A DNA stretch of 64,000 nucleotides, taken from the NCBI RefSeq assembly GCF_018687715.1, contig NC_056757.1, positions 24,198,001 through 24,262,000 on the forward strand. The letters are read 5' to 3'. The position numbers and the translations under genes are program-made. The first letter of the stretch is position 1; each line of letters begins with the position of its first letter. The notes beneath the pieces are model-generated. The model ran no database searches, was not told the origin of the DNA, and saw nothing but the letters and a program-made list of their open reading frames with translations. Shown piece by piece: positions 55,690 to 64,000 of the stretch. This DNA is from Carya illinoinensis. Its lineage: Eukaryota; Streptophyta; Magnoliopsida; Fagales; Juglandaceae.

Positions 55690-57711
55690 CCGCCTGAACA
55701 AGAGTGGCATGTTGACTCTGGAGCAACGCATCATCTGACCAACAATTTCAATAATCTTAATGTACGTGGCGAAGAATATGTTGGCACTGATCAAATCCAA
55801 GTTGGTGATGGTCCAAGTTGGTAACATGTCTTTATCCACACCTTCAAAATCATTTGTTCTTGATAAAATTCTTGTTGTTCCCCAAATCACAAAAAATCTA
55901 ATCTCTGTTCAACAGTTTACTCGAGATAATAATGTTTATTTTAAGTTTCACAACAATTTTTTTCTCATCAAGGACTACTCGGGGAACATCCTTCATAAGG
56001 GCCATAGCAAAGATGGGTTGTACTGCCTTTCTCATCCCCTTCAACGAGTTTCCATCTTTGCCTTCGTCAGTGTTCGTATTTCCATTTCTGATTGGCATCG
56101 TTGACTAGGACATGCTAACTTTCAAACTGTCAATAATGTCTTAAATTCCAATAAAATTTATGTTGATGTCAATAAAAGGCAATCTGTTTGCCCTGATTGT
56201 GAGATGACCAAAAGCCACAATTTGCCTTTTGCAAACTCTGTTAATCATGCATCTCGACCTTTAGAACTAATTTTTTCAGATGTGTGGGGACCAAGTGCTG
56301 TTACCTCTAGCTATAATTCTTGTTATTATGTTTGTTTCTTGGACGATTGTACAAAATTTATTTGGCTTTTCCCCCTCAAAAATAAATCTGAAGTTGAAAA
56401 TATTTTTCTCCAATTTCAAACATATGTTGAACGGCACTTTGATGCAAAAATTAAAGCGGTTCAAACCGATTGGGGAGGTGAATTTCGCCGACTCAACACT
56501 TATTTTAAAAATTGTGGAATTGAACATCGTATTGCTTGTCCCTATACTCATGAACAAATGGGTTCGGATGCTAAGGCTATCGATGCATTAATTGGCACTT
56601 TATCAACTATTTTTCTAGTTAAAGATCTTGGGCACCTGTCTTTCTTCCTTGGTGTTGAAACGTTGCGTACAGGTAATGATTTATTCTTAACTCAGCGCAA
56701 ATATATTGGTGATTTATTACGGAAATTGAATATGGACCAAGTAAAACCATGTAAAACTCCAATGGCAACCACCTGCCATCTGTCTAAACTTGAAGGTGCC
56801 GATTTTTGTGATCCTCAACTCTATCAGAGTACAGTTGGCGCATTGCATTACCTTGGTTTTACACGTCCAGACATTGCTTACAGTGTTCATCATGTAAGCA
56901 AGTTCACTCATCAACCCAAAGAACCTCATTGGCAGGCGATGAAGCGAATTCTTCACTACCTTAAGCATACGATTTCATTCGGCCTTCACTTCTCTAAACA
57001 AAATGATCAAGCTCTTCATAGCTTTAGTGACGCTGATTGGGCAGGGAATAGTGAAGACCATAGAAGTGTGGTGCTTACTGTATTTTTCATGGCAAAAATT
57101 TAGTCTCATGGAGTTGTAAACAACAACAAACCGTGGCAAGAAGCAGCACTGAGTCCGAATACAAGTCCCTGTCCAACGCTGCCGCTGAGCTTCAATGGAT
57201 TCAATCGATTCTACATGATCTATATAATTCTCTTCCTAAATGTCCAACGTTATGGTGTGATAATATTGGTGCTACATATCTCTCATCCAATCCAGTGTTT
57301 CACGCCCGCACCAAGCATATTGAAATCGATTTTCATTACGTGCGTGATCAAGTCCTACGGAAGAAGCTTCAAGTTTCATTTCTATCCTCCAAAGACCAGT
57401 TATCAGACTTGCTCACCAAAGCGCTGAATGCTCCTCGATTCACTCTATTACAAGCCAATCTTCAATTGCAGGATCTGTCATTTCGATTGCAGGGGGATAT
57501 TGGTGCACCTGTAACTGCCGAATTACAAGCCGCATCTCAAGTAACGAAAACAATGAAAGCTACGAAAATGGAAGCTGCAGAAACAGAGGATATGGAAATG
57601 GAAAGCTACGAAAAAGGAAGCTATGGAAATAGAGGCTACGAAAATGGAAATTGCTATCAGTTACCACAAATCAAGCATAAGAGAATCGCATGCATAAATT
57701 CTGGGATTTGA
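55690..57711 (+). pseudogene. Copia pol, internally deleted
   Basis: Protease site WHVDSGATHHLTNNF (about 55705-55750) is intact. Pre-integrase is decayed (CPDCEMTKSHNLPF). Integrase core: LIFSDVWGPS, YYVCFLDDCTKFIWLFPLKN and AVQTDWGGEFRRL are readable. At about 56565 the reading jumps from CPYTHEQMG to SDAKAIDALIGTLSTIF, i.e. from the integrase to just after the RT catalytic site. VKDLGHLSFFLGVE and RNase H (SFSDADWAGNSEDHRS; RSSTESEYKSLSNAAAELQW; HIEIDFHYVRDQV) follow. The last frame runs about 70 codons into the 3' LTR. Confidence 0.88.
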
Positions 57712-57854
57712 ATTTTGTATTTAAAATTTGAATATATATATAACATATCTTCATTTGATTGTAATATATATAGAAACACTTGTACGTAAATTCATTTTTT
57801 CAATGAAAAAGAAACAGAGGTACTTTTCATCCATTCTTCTCTAAACATTTTATA
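57498..57854 (+). repeat. 3' LTR of the second Copia element
   Basis: 357 bp. Pairs with 54352-54706 and ends TTTTATA before the GAATT target duplication. Confidence 0.92.
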
Positions 57855-58080
57855 GAATTGAACCTAATTGGTCTATTATGAGTCCTGTACATGGAAGATA
57901 TAAGTACTCCAATATTTTGAATGATTAATTATAGAAAAATAGGCTATAGAGGATTGATGAGCTTCACTTTAATATTGTGTGAAAAGTTTTAAAGAGAACA
58001 CCAATGGCTACAACAAAAAGGTGTAGTAACATGGATTGTAGTGACTAGGGGCACCAAGATGGTGTCTGCTTTGATACCTA

Positions 58081-58300
58081 GTAGAAAATTGTACGTGAAA
58101 AGACTTAAGAATTCAATGTGTATTGACAATGTATAGGGTTCACCTATTTATAGTGTAATCAAACTTGTATGATAAAGCAAATTAAACCAATACCTAAATA
58201 TAAAATATTTGACCTAGAATATTTACAAAATATTACGATATTATTATTAGAATTTTAGAAAAGATACTAATCTAATTAAGGTAGGTAATACATGCTAACA
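58081..58300 (-). repeat. LTR flanked by internal sequence on both sides
   Basis: About 220 bp. It begins TGTTAGCATGTATTACC after a polypurine tract and ends near TTTTCTAC before GGTATCAAAGCAG. It carries a TATA-like TATAAATAGG. Confidence 0.65.
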
Positions 58301-58691
58301 TCCCCTCAAACTTAAGATGGCAAAGTCAACTAATGTTTGGAAACAATATTATCCAATTGATCGGGTGGATGAGATTTTGTATAAATATCAGCAAGATTAT
58401 CTTCTAAGGCTACCGAGCAACGATGCAAAGTGCCTTGCTGAAAGTGTGACGAACAAAATGACAATCTATCTCGATATGTTTGATACATTCACGAAAGACA
58501 TTATTATGAGCAATCTGTCTAGCACTATGGTTATCACAGTGAATGGAAGAACTAGTCTTTTGATGAATGCCCATGTCTGCTAAAAGCCATCTAAGCCACA
58601 ATAGTTTAGAAGTGGTGTTGGCCAATGTGTGATACTCAACTTTAGTACCAGATCGAGACTTACTGTTTCATGTTACACTAATATCTCATAG

Positions 58692-58878
58692 ATGTTCCAA
58701 GAAAAAACAAACAATAACCAATGGTGTAGCAGTGATCAGTGGGATCACCAACCTAATCAGTATCAAAGTAAGCTCAGAGCCACATATTCCAAGAAAAAAA
58801 CAATAACTAATGGTGGAGCAATAATAAGTGGGATTACCAACCTAATAAGTATCAAAGTAAGCCCAAAGCTCAAGAGGA
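58692..58878 (-). repeat. Tandem duplication of about 91 bp in the Copia RNase H remnant
   Basis: Two adjacent copies start TTCCAAGAAAAAA and share GGGAT(C/T)ACCAACCTAAT and AGTATCAAAGTAAGC. On the minus strand each encodes a decayed YFDTD..GDPTD / GYCFFLG-like piece of RNase H. Confidence 0.85.
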
Positions 58879-59746
58879 GTATGAGAAGAAGTTAAGTCCA
58901 TGTAATAAAGTGCCCTTGTGATATGAACCGAAGGAAATGGAATTTCTTGAACCCACAATCAATTTGAAAACTCATCCAAGAAAGTCAAAATCAAGTCAAT
59001 GGAAGAACCTAAACCCATTGAGGAACTTGTTTCAAGAACCTAGATTATATTAAAATCTAAACCCGTTGAAAAACTTGTCTCAAGAACCCAAACTACGAAT
59101 GAGGAATGCCACAAAAATTGTGATTTACTTTTGATAAGTTCAAAAGTTCATTCAAGAATAAGAGAAAATAAACTCAACTCACAATGAATAAAATTCATCA
59201 AATTTCATAAACTTGTTAAAATGTGGCTACAAAGAGTATTTAAATATGCCTTCCCAAAACAAAACTCTAGCAAAAAAAATATGAGTCTTCCAAAAATATC
59301 CCTAGTAAATAGTACGCGGCTACAGTACCGCTATAGTAACTTAGCCTTTTAAAATCCTAGTTCAACAAAATAAAAACATATGTGGGCCAAACATCTTCAA
59401 GCCTAATTATTCTAAACTAATTCCTATGACTAATAAAAAAACCCTTTTAATGAGTTAAACAAGTTCAAAACCTCAATCACATAAACTTAATAATAGGCCC
59501 AAATAATAAATTCTTAAATCTTAGGTCATGTTGTTCATAGTTCGTATTACGTGGATCAAAACTAGATCTCATTCTCTCAAGCCTATCTTAAATATTGGGC
59601 TTTTGTTAACTTCATTCCAAGTGGCTTGCACCAATCTTTGCAAACTAAGTCTAACTTGGTGTCCATCATTCCTTGACCTTCCTAGCTTTTAGTATTGTAA
59701 TTGCCTCATCTGGAAATTGTAAAAGATCTTTAAGACTTGGTCCACC

Positions 59747-60055
59747 TTAATGCCCATCATTCCCCATCTTTTCAAAAAGATTCAACCTCGAATCTTTACC
59801 TACATCAAAGGGAAAAAGATTAGTAATATTGAAAATAGCAGACACATGATACTTACTTGGAAGATCCATTTTATATGAAGTATCATTAATTTTTTCAAGA
59901 ATTTGAAAAGGTCTATCCAAGTTACTCCTGTTATTAACAAGAAAAAGTATCAAAGTTAAAAGAGTAAGTGGATTAAAACCATAAACAATTTCAAAAGAAA
60001 AATAAGAAATAGTAGTATACCTAGTCCTCTTATATGCAAATCCTAATAATGGCAA
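59747..60055 (-). pseudogene. Gypsy integrase C-terminal fragment
   Basis: FAYKRTRYTTISYFSFEIVY then GFNPLTLLTLI is the usual end of the integrase core (FAYN...HS.T..SPFE.VYG..P). FQILEKINDTSYKMDLPSKY and SAIFNITNLFPFDVG follow, the 'GPF.V...I...AY.L.LP......F.V..L.P' tail. A short open reading frame remains, but upstream parts are broken. Confidence 0.85.
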
Positions 60056-60412
60056 ATATACTCCTGCAAACGTTCATGCAACAAGTCAATAAATGACAAA
60101 TGATACTCCTACAAACGTTCATGAAACATATCTGAAGTCTTCCTTACACCAAAATGATCACTCCAATTATATACAAAACTCAATGAATAGCAAACAATAC
60201 TCCCACCAATGGTCATGCAACACGTTTAAAATCTTCTTTATACCAAAATGTTCCAACAAACCACATCATTGCACAAACATCTCATGCATATGACTAGTAG
60301 GCTCACAAAGTCTATTCTTTTTAAACAAATACCAATCTATTCTATAGCACTTACCAAACAATACTTTCTCACATGTTCCATACACATTAGCAAAGTCATC
60401 ATCATTAACATG

Positions 60413-60814
60413 TCATTTCTTATTATATTCAAATCTCAATAACCTTACATCTAAAATGAAGACAATGACATTCCTTCTTGCTAAAGCATCAACCAAAAAA
60501 CTTTTCTTATCTTGTGTGTATTTGATTATATGAGGCAAAGTCTCAATACATTCTTCCCACTTGACATGCATTCTAGTCAACTTACCTTGTCTCTTCAAGT
60601 ACATCAAGAACTCATGTTTTTCAAAAAAAGATCGGGTAGGGATTGTCGCACCTGGAACAAAATCAATGTAATACTCTATCTCTCTAATAGGTGGCAATCT
60701 ACTAAACACTCCGCTATGAATCATGACCTTATACCCCTGCAATAAAAAAACAACACTAGGCAAAAAGTCGTTAAATTCGTCAGTGTAAAAGCTTGCCTTA
60801 GTATAAAAACTCAC
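60413..60814 (-). pseudogene. Gypsy pol fragment with RT core deleted
   Basis: The frame joins DFLPSVVFLLQGYKVM, LPPIREIEYYIDFVPGATIP and TRSFFEKHEFLMYLKRQGKL without the RT palm between them. HVKWEECIETLPHIIKYTQD and ALARRNVIVFILDVRLLRFE complete it. The junction lies near 60630. Confidence 0.85.
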
Positions 60815-60849
60815 TTTTATTTTTCATTTTATCTCTACAATCTCTTTTT

Positions 60850-61215
60850 TTTTTCTCTCTCATGGCTCTACTCTTTTTTCTTGACTCTCAGTCGTCTCTA
60901 TTTTCTTTTTCACTCCCTCTTTCTCTTGATGTTTCGGCCTCATTATCTTTTTGCCTCTCACTCTCTTTTTCCTTTTCACTCTCTTTTTCTCTCCTCTTTT
61001 TTTTGAACTTTCGGCCTCATAGTTGTTTTTCAACTCATTCTCTCTTTTTTTAGAGGTTTCAGCCTCACCCTCATTTTTTTCACTCATCTTTTTTTTATCT
61101 CTCTCCTTTTCGGTCTCACTATTTCTTTTTTTCTCAATCTCACTTTGACTCTTACTTTTTAGCTCAATCTCACTTTCACTTTTTCTTTTTGGCTTACTTT
61201 CACTTTTCAACTTTA
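60850..61215 (-). repeat. Pyrimidine-rich tract (CT/TTTTC)
   Basis: Strongly strand-biased C/T sequence. On the minus strand it encodes a Lys/Glu/Ser-rich stretch (SESEIELKSKSQSEIEKKRN type). Such a charged linker is common in this Gypsy group near the protease region, so it is treated as part of the remnant, not as a separate gene. Confidence 0.75.
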
Positions 61216-61323
61216 GTTGCTCCTCATAAACCTATGTTGGAGTTAAAGGAGCAAGTTTGATTATTTTTTTATCATTTTCAAAACTATACATGTTTCTTAA
61301 CCAATCATGGATCACTCTCCTAT

Positions 61324-63499
61324 TGTGATGACCTGTTTTTGCGTGTATTTTCACTGAAGGTGCTTTTTAATTTAATTAATATAGTAGTCGTTTTATTTTA
61401 AATTATTATATTTTAAATTGGTTTTTATTTATTTAATGTGGTGTTTAATTTATTTTAGTTGTTTTATGTTTTTAATATCGTTTTCGGCGGATCAGTTTTT
61501 AGTTTCTGGAGTGAGGATTGGACCTCATTTCTTTCCCTCATCTTTTCTTTTTCTCTTTTTCTTTTTCTCTTTCCTTTTCTTTTTCTTCTCCTTCTTTTTC
61601 TTTTTTCTTCTTTCTTTCTTTTCCCTCCTTCTCCCCGTGCACGCTGCTACTCCATTTCTCCTTCCCGTCGCCGACCCTTCGGCCGCCCAGTTCACCGTCG
61701 TCCTGCTGCCGTATAGTACACCACCCCCATCAAAATCTTTCCCTCCCATCGGTGATCACCCCCACCAATTTTTAGGACCATCCGTCCAGCCGTTAGCCGC
61801 CACGCACAGCTGGAAGTCACGGCACCAGCTCTCCTTTCTCTCTTTGTCATCGGTTGCTTTCTCATCCCAGAACCGCCGCTTGCCGGTGACGTGGCCAACA
61901 CCACCCACCCAGTTTTCTTCCCCTCCCACCGGTGAATATCCCCACCAAGTTTCACCTCCATCCGAGCCACCGTTTGCCGCCACAAGCTCCTCCACGCCAC
62001 ACGGATTTTGAGCTTTTTCTGTGCCATCGTTCCACCTCCGACCACCACCTCTTCACAGCTTCTTTCCCTACCTTTTGCCAACCTAACCCACCCATTTCCG
62101 GCCTCGATCCGTTGCCGGAGCAACTCCCATGAGCTCAACTCCGTTCAGCCCATTTTTGGTCTTCCCCCGCCACCCACGGCCAAAACTCACTTCCTTTAGC
62201 TTCATAAACATCTCAAGGCCATTCCCTATTAATTTCGTGTCTTGGTTTGTCCCCGTTCCAAATTGGGTAATTTATTACCCACGGCCACAGTGTAAAATAC
62301 ACTGTTACGTTACTTTTCCTCTGCCGTTTGCGACGCCGCGAGCTTTCAAAAAATACCGTATAGCGCTGTAAGTATTTTTCAAACTCTACTTTTAGATTTA
62401 AATATATTTTGCTCTTACAATAATTATTTGACTGCTGGTTGGTTGATTCCGGACTGAGTCCGAGGAGTTCGGGGGTCGGATGGATTGAGGACAGAGTGCT
62501 TGTTTGGTTGTTTTGTGATTGGTTGGTTATTTGTGCATTGAGGCGTGCATTACATGGTGCATTACATGTGCATTTTATTTAATTGAGAAAATCCTGTTTT
62601 ATTGGCGTAAATGGATTTTCGGGTACGTGTGTATCACGACCCCAAGCCGAGATGGGGTATTATCTCGATGGAGCTCCTCTGTTCACTCGGGAACGTAATA
62701 TACTGAGTGATATCCCCTGAGTTGTTGTTGGGCGACAAAGAGAGCGGGTGGGATGGTAACGCTCTTCGTACCGACTCTGTGGCCCTTCGCTGGCGAGGGC
62801 TAGAGGATGCCTGGCTACGAACGCACGGGGTGCAGAACTGGGCATCGTTCGTTTAGGTGTCACACGCGTGGTCGTTACCTGTGGTGTGACACAGGAGCCA
62901 GGGTGTGCGGATGACCCCTAGGGGAGGTCATGGTGCATACGGATTAATTGGATATGAGTTGGATATAGGCCAAATGAGACTTTTGGCGTGAATTGAAAAA
63001 TAATATGTTTTTGGGGCCAAATGGGATTTTTGGCATGCGTGGAAAAAATGTGTTTTTATGGGTTATGTACATTGCATTCTTTCATGCATGTTGTTGGAGT
63101 TAATATGTTTTTATCTAGTGGTGTTTAGATTTTACTTACCTGCGGCACTATTTTTTGTACTGTAGATTTTGGTGTAGAGTTCGAGGAGGAGGAGGAGGCT
63201 GAGCCCGAGGATGCGGCTCCACCGGAGTTCTAAGTTGGAGTCTCTGCTTTGTATTTGGCTTTAAAACGATATTTGTAGTTTGTAATATTTTATTATGTAT
63301 GTTTTGAACAGGTTTGTATTAAACTAAGAAAAATTCTGGTACTTAGTTTATGACTTTACTATCCACTGCGTGTTTTTTCGTGCACATTTGTTGTTTTTAC
63401 ACACACTTGGCACTCGTCGATAGGGTGGTGACCCGTGATATCACCATCTGGACGTCTCAATTTCCCCATGTCTGTGCGTGGAGATTCGGGGCCGTCACA
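61324..63499 (+). mobile_element. 5' LTR (about 2.18 kb) of a large plus-strand LTR retrotransposon
   Basis: It begins TGTGATGACCTG and ends GGGGCCGTCACA, giving TGT...ACA termini, and is followed within three bases by TGGTATCAGAGC (63502-63513), an exact initiator-Met primer-binding site. The length, the GGCCGTCACA end and the site suggest a Gypsy lineage with big LTRs (Tekay/Del-like, inference). The LTR has a pyrimidine tract (61530-61630), a GC-rich block (62640-62960) and open frames of biased composition that I do not treat as genes. It inserted into the Gypsy remnant; the 3' LTR is beyond the window. Confidence 0.85.
62857..62892. repeat. Perfect 9-bp inverted repeat in the LTR GC-rich block
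   Basis: GTGTCACAC (62857-62865) and GTGTGACAC (62884-62892) can pair around an 18-nt loop. Confidence 0.85.
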
Positions 63500-63501
63500 G
63501 G

Positions 63502-63513
63502 TGGTATCAGAGC
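63502..63513 (+). promoter_or_regulatory. Primer-binding site (initiator tRNA-Met type)
   Basis: TGGTATCAGAGC directly downstream of the LTR end, matching the 3' end complement of initiator tRNA-Met used by many plant LTR elements. Confidence 0.92.
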
Positions 63514-64000
63514 GGTTTGGCTCTGGGTAAAACCACATGTCCCGTAGGTAGTATCATAATATTTTTTAAAGTTGTGTTTTAAAATTTATTTTAAATAAAG
63601 TTGCTATTTGACATGTTTTATTTGTTTTATTTATTTGAGCTTGTTTGCTTGTATTTATTTATTTAGTTATGTTATTGCATGCTGGTTTCTTTTTGTTTTC
63701 TTGTTATGTGGTTTAGTTTTGGTTTTTGGTTTTATGTTGTTGGTTTTATTTGTTTTTCTTAAATGGGGTCAATGGCTGTGTTATGGCAGGAAGATGGTAC
63801 GATCGACAATACTGTTAGGTGTGAATATTTAGCGTAATAGGCTGGAATTTTTATCGATGTGGCTTGCTGTTATAATATTGAGACTTGAAGGGAATGATAT
63901 GGTTTAGGCGATCTTTGTGGAGTAGGAACTCAAGTCATAATAGGAGGGGGGAATTAGCTTTAAGTCGCCTAAAATGATTGAGATCTTAGGTTTTGTAGAA
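63514..64000 (+). mobile_element. Internal leader of the right-edge LTR element
   Basis: T/G-rich untranslated leader after the primer-binding site. No gag domain is recognisable before the window ends; an open frame at 63608-63832 is a hydrophobic run from T-rich sequence, not a supported gene. Confidence 0.6.

Larger units (their letters stand above)
54352..57854 (+). mobile_element. Ty1/Copia retrotransposon with an internal deletion and TA...CA ends
   Basis: 5' LTR 54352-54706 and 3' LTR 57498-57854 differ at about 30 positions by eye (about 8%). Target duplication GAATT is perfect (54347-54351 and 57855-57859). The primer-binding site TGGTATCAAGCC starts at 54707; the polypurine tract GCAGGGGGA precedes 57498. 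The LTR begins TATTGG in both copies and ends TACA (5') or TATA (3'): non-canonical termini instead of TG...CA. Total 3.5 kb: the integrase C-terminal half and most of the RT including YVDD are missing. Insertion is about 320 bp after the KNOX stop. Confidence 0.93.
57860..58890 (-). mobile_element. Minus-strand Copia remnant: RNase H end, LTR, primer-binding site
   Basis: Minus strand, in order: RNase H remnants (58890-58320) including LLWLRWLLADMGIHQ, HCDNHSARQIAHNNVF and KHIEIDCHFVRH; a polypurine tract TTTGAGGGGA (58310-58301); an LTR starting TGTTAGCATG at 58300 with TATAAATAGG near 58150; and at about 58080 GGTATCAAAGCAG, a primer-binding-like site. Internal sequence therefore lies on both sides of one LTR. 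The rest of the element is missing. Confidence 0.7.
58891..61323 (-). mobile_element. Minus-strand Ty3/Gypsy remnant with an internal deletion
   Basis: Read from 61323 downward: a protease-end region (NMYSFENDKKIIKLAPLTP), a Lys/Glu/Ser-rich linker (61210-60860), the pre-RT motif LPPIREIEYYIDFVPGATIP (about 60690), a jump straight to the RNase H/connection stretch (KRQGKLTRMHVKWEECIETL; KKSFLVDALARRNVI), integrase zinc-finger remnants (GLLEHFGIKKILNVLHDH) and the integrase C terminus (TISYFSFEIVYGFNPLT; INDTSYKMDLPSKYHVSAIF). The RT catalytic core is deleted. The block 58900-59500 probably is its 3' LTR. At 61324 it is cut by another LTR element. Confidence 0.8.

Noticed and set aside
61525..61749. 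Lys/Arg-rich minus frame (KKKKKEKKKKRK)
   Set aside because: Direct product of the TTTTC tract in the LTR.
61418..62371. Several overlapping long frames on both strands
   Set aside because: They lie inside an LTR and come from pyrimidine-rich and GC-biased sequence without stops; there is no domain.

Overview
This window looks like nuclear DNA of a woody dicot. It is AT-rich, has spliced genes with GT-AG introns, and is full of nested plant transposons. Three intact protein-coding genes can be reconstructed exon by exon. A repeated Tourist-like MITE family with GATGAGATGAG-type arms reminds me of Fagales such as walnut or pecan, but that placement is inference only.

Genes. (1) A CRK2-like cysteine-rich receptor kinase lies on the + strand at 20943-23850, in 7 exons, about 653 aa. 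(2) MENG, the plastid demethylphylloquinone methyltransferase, lies on the - strand at 24484-26839, in 8 exons, 251 aa. It converges tail-to-tail on the kinase gene and contains a GC-AG intron. (3) A class I KNOX homeobox gene of the KNAT6 type lies on the + strand at 43234-54030, in 5 exons, 320 aa. It has an 8.7-kb third intron, a short upstream ORF, and a fresh 148-bp tandem duplication just before exon 2. The three genes have no evident shared pathway: surface signalling, phylloquinone synthesis and meristem identity.

Repeats, left to right. An old minus-strand LTR is split by a full-length but decayed LINE (2597-8254, 12-bp target duplication). A Harbinger-like TIR element (9272-10563) carries a captured, decayed 5' fragment of a nucleostemin-like GTPase gene (NSN1). 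A hAT/Mutator-like TIR element (11211-15354) is interrupted by a 3.46-kb solo LTR with a perfect TSD; that LTR contains seven phased hairpin repeats. A hAT MITE lies at 18512-19108. A decayed CACTA (En/Spm) element (about 29598-40567) has TTCGAA-rich arrays and Ptta transposase remnants, and is interrupted by a Copia element (31996-36846, TSD TGGAT). Downstream of the KNOX gene there is a second, internally deleted Copia (54352-57854, TSD GAATT, non-canonical TA...CA ends). After it come a minus-strand Copia remnant with an internal-LTR-internal arrangement, a minus-strand Gypsy remnant, and the 5' LTR plus primer-binding site of a large plus-strand LTR element that runs off the right edge.

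I found no convincing new multi-gene system. The points most worth a second look are the hairpin array in the solo LTR, the gene-fragment capture, a miRNA-like foldback inside the CACTA element, the duplication beside a KNOX splice acceptor, and unexplained GC-richer sequence in KNOX intron 3. All coordinates and alignments were made by eye, without database searches.
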